Source: Antitrichia curtipendula
Taxonomy: Eukaryota; Streptophyta; Bryopsida; Hypnales; Leucodontaceae
Assembly (NCBI GenBank): GCA_951230915.1
Contig: OX579633.1
Coordinates: forward strand, 2,976,001 to 3,040,000
Direction: 5' to 3'
DNA length: 64,000 bases
The notes beneath the pieces were generated by a model. That model ran no database searches. It was not told the origin of the DNA and saw only the letters and a program-made list of their open reading frames with translations. Numbering within the stretch: the first letter of the stretch is position 1; each line of letters begins with the position of its first letter. Positions 1 through 10,972 of this stretch are shown here, in pieces. A program made the position numbers and the translations under genes.

Positions 1-265
1 GCGCTTCTACGACGGTTCATCATCCGCAGTACAAAATCATCGTTATCTGTAAACCCCGTACAAACCAAAGTAAGAAAGAGGATCAAATCAAACGCGCATT
101 ACATTACTCTTCACAACACGCTCCCCCACCTCACTTGCGTCCACACATCGACATTTCACAGATCTACAAAACATCTAAGCATACACTCCAACATGAATAA
201 AGAACCACGCTCAGAGGTCCCGCTTCAAAGAAATTAACAAGAAAACGCCAAACATTATCACTCAC
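1..265 (-). other. intron 1 of the DRM1/ARP gene (partial)
   Basis: It begins on the minus strand with GTGAGT at 265-260. No clear acceptor followed by DRM1-like coding is visible down to position 1, so the intron probably continues outside the window. Confidence 0.6.
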
Positions 266-386
266 CGTCTTGGAATACATCCGACAAGCCACCGGCAGCC
301 AGGCGCTCCTTCCGCAGTTTCTTCAAACCCTGATCTGGTTGAGGTCCCGCCAGCACATCGTCCCAGAGTTTATCTAAAAGACCCAT
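266..386 (-). CDS. DRM1/ARP-type dormancy-associated (auxin-repressed) protein, first coding exon
   Basis: Seen: the minus-strand ATG at 386-384 opens a 40-codon reading frame starting MGLLDKLWDDVLAGPQPDQG and continuing LKKLRKERLAAGG. It ends one base into a codon at a consensus donor, ACG|GTGAGT (intron starts at 265). Known: the start MGLLDxLWDDxxAGPxPxxGLxxLRK is the hallmark of the plant dormancy-associated/auxin-repressed family (DRM1/ARP), small proteins of roughly 110-130 residues. Their transcripts rise in dormant buds, under sugar starvation and under stress. Their biochemical role is not settled. Inference: only about a third of the protein is here, and the rest lies beyond the left edge after an intron that fills at least 1-265. 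The region from 387 to about 610 would be 5' leader and promoter-proximal DNA; I see no convincing TATA box. The family call is firm, the orthology is not. Confidence 0.88.
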
Positions 387-2126
387 TTCCCAAAATTCAC
401 AGATAGGAGAACGAAAAGCTCCAAACGCTGACCCTGATCTCTCTCCAGAACGAGCTCCAAATTCGTCTGCTCTCTACAAAGCTCACAATTCTAACGCTAA
501 AACAGTCTCGTACAGTGCAAACACAGGCAAGCCGAACAAACCAGGTGCAAAACAAACTCGAACTTCGCCGATACTAAAGGAAAATTCGGCACAAGAAGCT
601 CCAAACGAAAGGTTGCCGGAAGGGACGATCTATGCATGAATGCGGCCAGAAGCGTCGGAGAGAAAGGAGGAAGGAATTGCTGCTAGAAGCGATGGAAAAG
701 GTTCGGAGAATGAGGAAACCAGGCCCTCTTAAGCTCTATCCGCAGGGGAGAGTACGTATTCTTATGTTCATGTATAATACGGTAGTGGTACGAATACAGA
801 GGGTTCTCGCCGGGTAGGTACGTATTAATCCCCGGATATCATCTGTCACGTGGGGCTGACGAGGGCGCCATTGGGTCCAAGTTTAGAACATGCATTGGTT
901 GATCGAACTGGAAGATGATAAGTTCTTACGATGAAATCTACAGAAGCTCTACATTTATGGGTTTGGATGGTAGATTTCGACTTCGTTACGGGTACAGTAT
1001 TCAGATCTTCGGAAGGTGGAAGAACTGCAAGTACGGCAGCATGGGCTTTATGTTCGTTGTTTACCATCTGGGATCTAGGAGCTTTTCATTTTTCTAAGAA
1101 AATCTACGAAATGAGGTGTAGATTGCACAAGCAGTGATGGTCTAGAGACGCTGAAGATATTGCAGGCATTACTTTTCATTAGATGCAGTTATGAACTTTG
1201 TGATACTTGTGTTCAGTTGGAAGGAATCTGAAATCTAGGATCTTTTAATGAATTGGAGGAATCTACAGATTTAACTGTACATAGCAAGTGTCGCGAGGGT
1301 GTTCTACAGGAATTGAAGATATTGGAGGGTGGCATCTCGGTTGAGGCGGGTTGCTGTAAAATCAACCGTGACCCAGTTCCGTCAAAATCTACTGTAGAAG
1401 TAAGTTATATGTCACTGTTGGATCAATCGAACTCAATTCAAATTCTCCTATTTCAGGATATAAAAGAGAAGCATTTGCATGAGGAATTAGGGTTTTTCAT
1501 GCGGAATCAAGGGTGGAATTATAATTGAATGGATCTGCAGGCGGATTTCTGTTTCTGGGGAACCGGAATACTTTTAGTACGCAACTCTCGACGGGTGAAA
1601 ACAAGTTTATGACGCAGTTTGGGGCATTTCGGTCAAAGAAAATGTCCTACACACTCACCGAATTGTATCTGGGTACCTGAAAATTTACGGTAAATTCAGA
1701 TATTGCTGGAACTCCCTGATTCCACTGTGTGTCCAATTCTTCCGTCTACGAAAAAATATGAGAGTTGCCCCTGAGTGTATCTCAACTGCAAACCGTAAAT
1801 AGGGGGAGTCACAGCTGCAGACGCAGTGAATCGAACTCACTGAACCTTCATAGAGGAGGTTTCGGCGCGTGACAAACTTCATCGAGTTCGGTGATTCAGT
1901 TGTACTTACTCGACTCAATGGCTGACTTAAAAGCTTCCCCGAACTTGATGCACTCTGGAGAATGTTCTTGAACTTGATGTTCCTTCGATCACGACTTACC
2001 GGTATTATTTTAGGGAGTGCTTTTTTCACTGTCCGTAGACTTCGGTGTTGTGCCGTGGACGGATGGAACTGAAGTGCGCGGAAAGGTGAGTATCCAAAGG
2101 GTTGATGGTACACTTCTACACTTCCA
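387..2126. other. upstream region of DRM1/ARP; no further gene seen
   Basis: The first 200 bases or so are the probable 5' leader and proximal promoter of the minus-strand DRM1/ARP gene. A TATA-like AT stretch lies near 768-780, too far away to be trusted. Between 850 and 2126 there are only short open frames (up to 156 codons on the minus strand at 1685-2155) with no family resemblance and no intron structure. I see no gene or repeat here that I can support. Confidence 0.5.
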
Positions 2127-2130
2127 CGGG

Positions 2131-2256
2131 GCTCATATTGCGTTTCCGGTGTCAAGATTCCCGGTCAGTCCCACTTTTCCCGGTGTGTCGTACACCGGGA
2201 AAACACCGGGAAAAGTGGGACTCACAGGAATTTTGACACCCGGAACGCAATATGAG
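2131..2256. repeat. foldback (hairpin) element
   Basis: The left arm begins CTCATATTGCGTTTCCGGTG and the right arm ends CGGAACGCAATATGAG. The two arms of about 54 bases are close to perfect reverse complements around a loop of roughly 16 bases. Weaker complementarity continues outward (GGGG/CCCC, then TGGTA/TACCA). This is a typical foldback MITE shape. No target duplication could be fixed. Confidence 0.8.
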
Positions 2257-2260
2257 ACCC

Positions 2261-3093
2261 CCTGATACCATATAACGTAGTTGCGTTGCCTAAATCGACT
2301 CGTCATTCGTTCATCATTATCAGGTACAGTACTCTCCAACTTCAGTCGCTCCTTGCAATTCTTCCTCCCGCTATTGTTGCAGGAAGGTTTAGGATGCTCT
2401 CCCTACACACTGCGGTGCTCACAGTATCGGCAGTCGCACCATGGGTAATAACCGCATACAGTAAAAACACCTTGCAAAAGAACAAGCTTGTCACAAACTA
2501 GCAAACTTTGCGATACAGCCCCGACACAGCCCCGAAGAGAAACACCTTTCTGGATCAGTCATGTGCTGCAGCTCTTAGATTTTGTCCCCGAAAAACATGG
2601 CAGCGGCATTCCCACCGTCCTGGGAGCGTAATTGTAACTTAAATGCCGGGGCAGCCGGGCCACTGGAGATGCTCTTTCGCCCTGGCCCTCTTATGGAGCC
2701 TTTGTAATATTTCTTTCGAAGATATCAATGGATTTGTCAGTAGATTGGAAGAGCTGCAGGCAGTGATGGTGTTCATACAATCTCAGTACGGACTGAATGG
2801 GTGCTGAGGTCAGCAGATGGGTTGTTTACCGTGGTGATGATTGCCTCAAAATACAACAATCCAATTGGCAACAACATTAAATTTTATTTTTAAAAAAAGG
2901 CATTTATGAGCAACCTGGATCAGCTCGAACATGTCAGAGGGTACTGTGCAATGAACGTGTGGTCTTGGATGGATTAGGAAAGGAGTTTCTTCCCTGCTTG
3001 TGGGAAGGGACGGACGGACTGGATCTCGTGCACAGATTCTTACTTTTGCCTCAGAAATGGAAATAAAAAAGGGAGTCTCTTTTGTGGAGTGAG
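2261..3093. other. no gene or defined repeat seen
   Basis: Unique-looking sequence of mixed composition. A GC-richer patch at 2510-2700 has no frame with a recognisable product. Confidence 0.5.
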
Positions 3094-3356
3094 GTAGCTG
3101 ACGGGCCGGCAGGGAGGATTGACCCCGGTATTGCCCCCATCAAAGGGTAAATGTAAAATTTGCCCCCCCTATTTTGTGCCGCTTAAACTTTCTATTTCTA
3201 CTCCCCATCTAGCTAATTTGGGGCCTCTAATTGCAAATATGAATTCAAAAATTTGAAAATTTTATCATCAGCAGCAAATAAAAAATTCCAATGTTTTCTG
3301 TAGGGGCAAAACACGGGGCAATACAGGGGGCAGTCCTCCTTAGCCGGTAGCTGCCC
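3094..3356 (+). mobile_element. MITE family J (hAT-like), diverged copy J1
   Basis: The core CCCTATTTTGTGCCG, then TAGCTAATTTGGGGCCTCT, then ATTGCAAATATGAATTCA matches copies J3 and J7 (25.1 and 45.3 kb). The ends are imperfect inverted repeats: AGCTGACGGGCCGGC on the left against the complement of GCCGGTAGCT on the right. The terminal part differs from J7, so this is a related subfamily. Confidence 0.7.
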
Positions 3357-3370
3357 CTTTTTGCGATTAG

Positions 3371-3861
3371 CTAAGGTAAAAACAACCTATTGTGGTCAGA
3401 ATGAAGAATTTAACCTCATGTGGTTGCTAAAGAAATTTCAATATTTTTCCCACAGTAGTACAAGGGTGAGAAATAGTGAGAGCAATTGAACTTATGTTTG
3501 TTTTTTGACAAAGTATGAATTTGGTATGAATTTTTGAAGTGTCCAATGCATCATGGTCCAAAAGAGTCTATAGACTACCTTAGAACCAACAGAATTTGGA
3601 TCCTTCATGCTCATTTTGCTAACCTAAAACAATTAGAGTATTTTCTAACATAAGAGGCCTAAAAAGAAGATTCTTACTATGAATTTATACTAAAAAGTTG
3701 GAAGTTCCTAATGAAGTCACTATTCACTCTATTAGTGTCGTGTACAACATATATTAAAGCCAAAATCTCACAAACTAAAAAAAGAAAGAAAAAACCATAA
3801 TGGGGCCATTCCATAGGTGTCTACTATAGTTCATTTGACCACAATGGGTTGTTCTACCTTA
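3371..3861 (+). mobile_element. MITE family I, copy I1
   Basis: It starts CTAAGGTAAAAACAACC then TATTGTGGTCAGA, and ends TGACCACAATGGGTTG then TTCTACCTTA: an inverted terminal repeat of about 28 bases with mismatches. Internal segments such as AGTGAGAGCAATTGAA recur in reverse complement in copy I2 at 10.2-10.6 kb. No coding capacity. Confidence 0.7.
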
Positions 3862-4160
3862 TCCATTAGGGTGTGCTAACATGTATCAGTCATCGGGGGA
3901 ATTGTACAACAAGTGCTATAGGAAAAAATAGGCATTGCACATTCATGTGGTTTCAGTGGGTAAGAAGGGAAACAACAAAAAAAAATTCACACGTATTAGA
4001 TTTTCTAGACTCCACCAATGAGTTTGTCCACCGTTATCAATGAAACTTCAACTCATCATTTCCCGCTTGCCTACCCCAGCAAGACAATCGGTGAAGCCGC
4101 TTTTGTTTTCTCGCTTGAATTAGCTATAAACTTGTCCACTGAACAAGCATGAAAAGAGGC

Positions 4161-4384
4161 CCTTAAACGAGGAGTTGGTCATTGTGAAAATCATTTATTT
4201 TGGAACCGCGTGAATTGTTGCCTTAAAAAATGCAAAAACATTCATTGGAAGTCATACTATTGTAGAAGACCTTTCTTTTTTACACAAAATTTGGAAGATG
4301 AATAGTTGCATTTCTATCCTGCATGGAGAGATTCTTCATCATTCAATGGTCAGAAAACGTCCTCAACGTCATTTATGGCTTAAA
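4161..4384 (+). mobile_element. MITE family B, copy B1
   Basis: It shares CATTCATTGGAAGTC, a run on GTAGAAGACC, and GGATGAATAGTTG-type segments (GAAGATGAATAGTTGC here) with copies at 42.1, 42.4, 48.0, 48.3 and 56.7 kb. It begins CCTTAAACGAGG and ends near ATGGCTTAAAC. Confidence 0.65.
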
Positions 4385-6724
4385 CAACTTAGCGTATTTG
4401 CAGCACACATATATTGAAGGGGAAAATTTTCTGTTTACAAAAATAGATTTTAGAAGGATTTTATATTCTTTTACAATATTTTCTTTAAAAAAACTTATCA
4501 TTCATTTTTTTAATAAAGATTCCATTCAACCTACTCTTGTTATATAGGTCACCTTATTTCCAACTATAGGTTGATTATAAAATCAACAATGCTTCAATTG
4601 TGTCTTCCAATATATATCTTGTAATCATTGTATGCTTTCAATGTACACCTCCTAGACATTTGTGGTGCTCTTGCTTTGAACTTTCTACATGAGTTGTCAC
4701 CTAAACCACAATTGATTGGAAACATTGCAGTCTAATTAGCAAAAATGGATTGCTAGTTGGAAAGGGGTTGGCTATCTTAGCCGTACTATTTTGAAGGTAG
4801 AATTTAAAGCCTATGACCACCTAGATTTGCAAGTTGGATGTCTTATGCAGTGTAATTATTGTTATTTCTCGTGTTTTTTAGAAAAAAAATTAGTTGAGTG
4901 GACTCAAATATAAGTGGAATTGTAGTATTATGAGAAAAATCGAAATTGATATAAATTTTTCAAACATGTTTTGGTGCAAAAATAGAAACCCTTCAATAGA
5001 TGGGGTCATGACCTTCCTTAAAAAGGTTCAAAATCAAGTGACCAACCATCCTGATCCCTTTTGTTAAATATTTTGAAAGCAAAAGTTTTACATTCTAAAA
5101 GAAGTTGCAACTTGTTTGAAAAAATATTTGTTCGCAAATGAGTATTTGTTTGCAACTAAGCCTATCTAAATTAACATTTAATGACCACATCTTTATCATC
5201 CTTAAACCGTCCATAAATAGATATTGGAAACTTCAAATTGCAATGAATTGTTGTGCTCACGTCGAGGAAGAACACTCACTTGTTGCGCTCTAGATTTTCT
5301 TTGTAAATGTTGAATGAAATAATTGAATGATGTTTCTTTAGGATGAAAATGCAATAGATTTTGTAATAGGGGTCATGACACTACATAGTTAGTATAATTT
5401 AGATGAACTTGATATCATTCTCTTACAGTGCTATCTATTTGTTTGCCCAAAGAAAATGAATTACACACTCTGTAAAAATGATTGATGCAAACGGAAGTAC
5501 CCAATAGATGTCAAAATTGGGTGATTGAGAGCACTAAGTTGTTATACCTTATTACATTTATAACTTACCTTTTGATACATTTCAAACCTAACAAAGTTGA
5601 GTAACTCTAATGTCTTTTTTCTTGGACTTGTTGTGGTAGTTTAGGAAAAAATGCAATTCTTTCAAAAGATTTTTTATATTAGCTTGATCAACTTCATAAC
5701 ATTTAGTAGTATTGAGAAGGATTGCTATCTATTTGACGAAATGGAGTAGAATATTTCACACCCATCAATAGTTAAATATTTGAAAAACCTACAAAATATT
5801 ATTTATTTTGGTCAAATAGGATCCCAAATGGACCTCTCATCCATGAAGATTGACCACATGCAGTGTAATTCAACTTAGCCTATGTTTATCTTTCCACCAA
5901 TCAATACTTTGATCATTTAAGAAGGCCTTTGGTCCAACCTTGGTGTAAACTAAGGACCTATTTCTATAGGGCATTTGGAGGGTCAAGACTAGAGGAGGGG
6001 TGGAAGGAGTTTGGATATTCCATGTGGATCTAGGTGGTCAAGCATGTTCCATTGGGCTGTCTTTGATGACCTCACTCCCTACAAATTAGTATGAATGCCA
6101 CATCTATAAAAACACTTTTCCTTACAAAACCGAAGAATAACAAAGTAATAGCAAGTTTCTAATTCCCCAATGAAAAAAATGTAGTTCCTCCTCTATCTTT
6201 TCTCCAAATTTACACCCCTCCAACCATACATTTAAGTCCTCTAACTTTGCATAAGAGAAAAACAAGAACTAGAAGCCATAGGGGTTATTGGAGGCTAGGT
6301 TGGAGCTCCCCCTTGCAAATCAAAAATCGAAGGTGGATTCACTTCCAAAGCTCCAATCCCCCAATAGAAACGTGCTCTAACCCTTAATTGTGTCCCTATC
6401 TAAATTAGTCATACATTTGACTAAAATATAAGACAAGTACAAATAAGGACACAATTGGGTTAAAGGTCCTTAATTGATATGCATACTTTTATTGCAGGAT
6501 TTTTTGGGGTCCTTTATTCAGGTCACCTTGCCACCTAGTTTGTTCATTGTCATCTTCAATGACATTAATTTAGACCTCAAAATAAGATCACAACTAAGTT
6601 ACATCCAATTATATATGCCACTCCCAAATGATGATTACAATCACGCTCTAAATATTATGGATGTTCATTGGCCACATGACGGCTGAGGGAGGACTGAAGG
6701 ACAGTCTATTCCTGACTCCTTGAT
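4385..6724. other. AT-rich intergenic DNA, nothing identified
   Basis: Read on both strands. Only short chance frames in AT-rich sequence. No RNA gene or bounded repeat that I can define. Weak hints of an inverted pair (ACTAAGGACCT near 5949, AGGTCCTTAATT near 6464) were not enough to call an element. Confidence 0.45.
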
Positions 6725-7811
6725 GAGGAAACCATAAAAGTTTGACCCTTAGGGCTGAGTCTCTAGAAGCCTCCACTTTTGAAATGTTTACCATATGTAC
6801 ATTTTGCTTTCTCACTGTACCGTACCAACAATGTACAAATATACAAGTAGTGGACACTTTAAGAGGTGGGCAGACGCTTTTAGTGCCCACTGCATTTCAA
6901 CTTCAAAAATCCATAACTAATTTCACAAAGCTTCAAAACATATGAAACGACTTGGATTAAATGTCTTACCATTTATCTTTCAAAGGAAATTTACTGAAAA
7001 ATATTTCAAGAAGATTAAGGGCCGCTTCACACTATGGCCGACCAAGTTGAGAGGCCGTGGGATTGAGTGGACAAACTTTGGGTGGGAGTCCAAAGAAATG
7101 GACAATAAATGATAGGATTTTGAGCCTTTGGCCGGCCATAGTGTGAAGCCTCCAAAGGCCAAGCCCAAAGTCCAAGCCCGGCTTGGTGGTACCATTCATC
7201 TAGAACATCATAAAATTTGCTCTCTTGCCAGCTATTGCCCGAAATGCCATTGGCCATTTTGAATATCAATTCCTACATGAAAAACATTGAAAAACATGAA
7301 GGAGTCAAAAACGGCATTGAAAGAACAATTACAGCACTTGCTTTCACTGTAAAACAAAAACTATAGAAGATATAAATGAGAAATGAAGGAGTCATTCATC
7401 AAGGGAAGGAGGGAGGTGGAGGGTTTGTCTCTTTATGGCCCCCCAAACCATGAATTCTTCCCTATACAAGGGCAAGGGCAAGGGTTTTTCTCAGTTTTTT
7501 ATTTTTTTGAATTTTTTTTTTCAAAATTCGACGGCCTCTCGACCAGAGTTTGGGTTCCCATTTCTGCTCGACCCAAACTCAGGTCGAGAGTCCGTTGATA
7601 TGGAGTAAATTTTCTGACATATTGTCAGTTTTGAGGGCAAGGGCCTTTGGACTGTGCCTCCTAGTGTGAAGGCTTGAGAGGCCAAATTCTTGGATTTCTG
7701 AAATCTGATTGGTGGCAATTGACGGACTCTCGACCTTGTGCCGTAGTATAAAGTGGCCCTAACATCCACAAATTAATTTATCGCTCTTAAATGGGTGCTT
7801 AATGGACCTCC
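6725..7811 (+). mobile_element. MITE family A, copy A8, split by a later insertion
   Basis: The left part (about 6725-7018) carries the family A body: GTACATTTTGCTTTCTC, CTTCAAAAATCCATAAC, ATGAAACGACTTGGATTA and TTTACTGAAAAATATTTCAA. The body stops at 7018, where the 741-bp family F element starts. It resumes at 7760 with the expected right part (TCGCTCTTAAATGGGTGC, compare GCTCTTAAATGGTCGC in copy A1), so A8 is older than the inserted element. Both outer limits are approximate. Not protein-coding. Confidence 0.65.
7019..7759. mobile_element. PIF/Harbinger-like MITE (family F, copy F1) with TAA target duplication
   Basis: The left end GGGCCGCTTCACACTATGGC and the right end GCCGTAGTATAAAGTGGCCC are reverse complements with three mismatches over 20 bases. 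The element is flanked by TAA on both sides (7016-7018 and 7760-7762). A 3-bp TWA target duplication with GGG/GGC-starting ends is characteristic of PIF/Harbinger and its Tourist-type MITEs. Inside are further copies of the CACACTATGGCC and CTCTCGACC motifs in both orientations. No transposase frame is present. Confidence 0.82.
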
Positions 7812-8141
7812 TAAGGTAGAAAGTTTATAAAACGTCCGTCTAACAGTAGAAACTGGATTTTGGAGAGGTGAAGCTTCTTGAAATATTTTTCAATAATTTT
7901 TCTTTGAAAAATAAGTGGAATTGGCATCTAATCCAAGCCATTTTATATTTTTTGGAACTTTATGGAATTAATTAGGAAATTTCGAAGTTGAAATGGCATG
8001 GGGCTCTAAATTGTCCACCTCCTAAATTGTACACTATTTGTACATTGCTGAAGGCTACAAAAAAGAAACATGTATAAATAGTGTACATTTGAAGAGGCAG
8101 GCGACTTTAGAGCTTGTGCGCTTTTAGAACCTCCTACCTTA
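7812..8141 (-). mobile_element. MITE family A, copy A5
   Basis: About 330 bp, ending CTAAGGTAGAAAG on the left and CCTCCTACCTTA on the right. It holds the family A body in reverse: TTGAAATATTTTTCA, TTGGCATCTAATCCAAG, TTTCGAAGTTGAAATG. It also has two TGTAC-centred palindromic patches (ATTGTACACTATTTGTACATTG, about 8029-8050). Confidence 0.75.
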
Positions 8142-8860
8142 ACTTAGGACAGAGATAGTCGCATACATAATGAAGCAAAGGATAAGTGAACCATGAAGAC
8201 CCAAGGCCTTTCTTCATCAAAAACTACTCAAATCTACCATATATGTTGTAAAGAGAAAAACTAAAAAAATTATTTTTTCGCGAATCGAACGATAGTAGAA
8301 TTGTAGAAGAATGTGTGGAAGAAAATTGACCCCGTGGATTGCAAGATATTACTGTTCAAAGTGAAGAAAAAGATTTTGTTTGCACCTTGCTTGATTAGAT
8401 TATAAGGCTTTAAAGTTCATAGCTTAAAACTTTTGCACTACTCAAACTACTCAATTCTTCAGCATAGTTTAAATATAGTTTGAGTAGTTTGAGTTGAAAG
8501 TATAGGAGTTTTAAAAAAAAAAGCAACTTGTTTTCATTTTTTAAATATTATTACAAAAAACTATGTTCAAGATTGGATGGTAAACTAAATTGTTGAAGAT
8601 CTAAGATGAATTAAAACATACTATTTTTTACAATGAGATTGTTCTAGCAAGCATAATGAACCTTGTAGAGTTCATTTATTTTAATAATTTGAAATTTGAG
8701 TTCAAAATCAAATTCAATATATTATTTCCTCAAGAAAATGCTACGATTGCCCACGAAACAAAAAACTTCTATAATTTTCACATCACTAATTTCAAGTGGA
8801 ATGAATTAAAGTTCTTTATTTTTTTTAAATACTTTTCAAAAGCTAATGTAATTTTATACC
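8142..8860. other. AT-rich intergenic DNA, nothing identified
   Basis: Short inverted matches around TTTGAGTAGTTTGAG (8435-8500) are AT-rich and look like chance. No gene seen. Confidence 0.45.
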
Positions 8861-9782
8861 TTAGCCTCTAAAATTCTTTACTATGATTTCACCGAAAACG
8901 ATGGGAAATTGTCGTTTCTAGTAGAAGTAACAAATTTTAGAAAAAAAAATAGACACATGTAACCGTATAATCTTGTAGTACCATGGTTTGAAAGACGTGG
9001 AAAAATTTCAAAAATTTCCACCATGTGGATTGCAAAATATTTGTGTTTAAATTGACGATAACTCTCTTTTGGGGTCCTACGAAAAACAGGGCAGTTGCAC
9101 TTCACAAGGTCACACTTGTATGAAAAAGTGTCCAAAATGGTGGTGCTTCTTTGGATTCATTCTTCAAGGCAAGTGGGCTACATGCTTGAAAAAATTTAGA
9201 TAATTTGAAATTGTACCAAATATAGGAAAAAATTGTTAGTAAAAAAAACTAGAGAATGATTTAAATAGTAATTTATCAACAATTAGTTTGGAATTGAAAA
9301 ATGCCAATTCCAATGGTTGTAATGTTTTAATAAACAATATACACCTAATGCTTTGTTTTGTTTTCAAAAAATATTGAAAAATGATTAAAATAAAGGATTT
9401 CAAAGTTTATTTTAGAATAAGAATTCTATAACTACCCACAAACTAAAACTCCTCATAACTTTAATTTCATTAATAAAAATGGAATGATTCAAAGCTTTTC
9501 ATGTGTATAAATATCTAAAAAAACAATTTCAAATTTTTGTTTATGAATAAAGTGATTCTTTGAAATTTGCCCAAATTGCCTGTCCAGGGAAAAAAACTAC
9601 ATATCATTCAAAAACTTTTTAAACATGTTGTCAAAAGTTTAAAAAAATTGTTGGACCTTAAAAAGAAAAAACTCGTCCCCAAATTGTGTGAAAATTGTGT
9701 GAAAAAAAATAAAATTCCATTTGTAGTGAGCTACCCCAAATTGCAATGTTGTCAAGAAACACAACTTGGTCATTGAGGTTAA
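8861..9782 (+). mobile_element. long non-autonomous element family C, copy C1
   Basis: About 920 bp. It shares an ordered set of segments with copies at 12.9, 19.1 and 43.2 kb: CCATGTGGATTGCAA, a patch reading CAGGGCAGTTGCACTTCAC, CCAAAATGGTGGTG, TTTGGATTCATTCTT, CAATTCCAATGG, and a right end near GGTCATTGAGGTTAA. The ends TTAGCCTCTAAA and GAGGTTAA are diverged versions of the TTAACCCCTAAA end. No intact protein frame. Short frames such as 8881-9135 (minus) fall inside it. Confidence 0.7.
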
Positions 9783-10169
9783 AAAAAAGTTTAATGAATC
9801 AAAACAAGAATTGAGACTATTGGAGCCTACCTAAAATCCATTTTGTTCCCCTATAGGAACAATAGGACTTCAACGATTAAGAACCAAAATGGCATTAGTC
9901 CTTTTAACACCTCAATCTTTTCTTGAATTTCAACACATTTTTTCTAATAGTTTTGTACATACATATATTAGATACTTCAATAACATCAAATCGATAACAA
10001 GGAAGGGTCAATTATTTTTTAGAGTCTTCGATATGAAAGTTTTGATAGAAAAACATCGATACAAACGACTCTATTCTTCATTCAAAATATGGACTTTGGA
10101 GCACTTAATAGGGGTTAATATAGTGATACTTGACGAAGTTGTACGCTTGTACTTGGAAGTCATCGCAAA

Positions 10170-10616
10170 TAAGGTAAACCAGACTATTACGGTCAGATGA
10201 CCCATAGTGGACATCTTATGACCCCATGATGGTTTTTCAGACCACAATCAATATCTAACTTGATACCTGTGGAGTGATTAGTGACCTCATTAGGAACACC
10301 CAATTTTTTTAGTGTAAATCATTGTTGGAAGTGATTTTTCATGGCATTCCACATTAGAAATTATTGTGACTACTTTAGGTGATTAAGATGAGCATATTGC
10401 ATACACTTTTTGTTGGTTATTGGGCAATCTGTGGACCGTGTTGGGAAGATCACTTCAAAAATACATAACTAATTTATACTTTGTCTGAAAAATAAAATTT
10501 CAATTGCTCTCACTATTTCTCACACTTATCTTTGAGTGAGAAAAAATTTGAAAATTTTCAGCAATGGCATGAGGGCAGACTCGAAATTCTGACCACAATG
10601 GGCTGGTTTACCTTAG
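10170..10616 (-). mobile_element. MITE family I, copy I2
   Basis: It begins AAGGTAAACCAG, then ACTATTACGGTCAGA, and ends CTGACCACAATGGGC, then TGGTTTACCTTAG. These are inverted ends of about 25-28 bases. The interior is related in reverse orientation to copy I1 at 3.4 kb (CAATTGCTCTCACT). Confidence 0.7.
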
Positions 10617-10727
10617 ATGCATGCTGTTGAGCAAAAGTCTTTCTTTCAAGAGGCCCCTTGTATCAAGTTTCAGATACCAACACCATTGGGTCCAGTTTGG
10701 GAGCAAAGAATGTATATTTAACGTAGA

Positions 10728-10972
10728 AAACCAGAATTTTTGGCAATACAATGTTGAAAAAAGTGTCAAAAATGATACCCTCTTGGTGCCGTGAGCATTT
10801 GGGCACTGCTAATCACACTCTTTCAACTATGTAGGTTTGGGTAACCAGATTTTTTGGCATTAGAATGTTGAAAAAGTGCCAAAAAAACGATACCTTTTTG
10901 GTCATGTTGTATGGGCATTTGGGCTCTGGAAATCACGTTCTTTCAACCTTAGAGTACTGTAGATTTGGGTAA
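10728..10972. repeat. two-copy tandem duplication, period about 114 bp
   Basis: ACCAGAATTTTTGGCA (10730) and ACCAGATTTTTTGGCA (10844) start two diverged copies. Each contains AATGTTGAAAAA, GATACC, GGGCATTTGGGC-type text (diverged in copy 1), AATCAC and TTTGGGTAACCA. The second copy carries small insertions. Confidence 0.7.

Noticed and set aside
1685..2155. 156-codon minus-strand frame
   Set aside because: No recognisable motif and no intron or start context. It overlaps the 2.1-kb foldback element at one end.
9889..10200. 103-codon plus-strand frame
   Set aside because: AT-driven composition (Ile/Leu/Phe/Lys-rich), no family resemblance; it ends inside family I copy I2.
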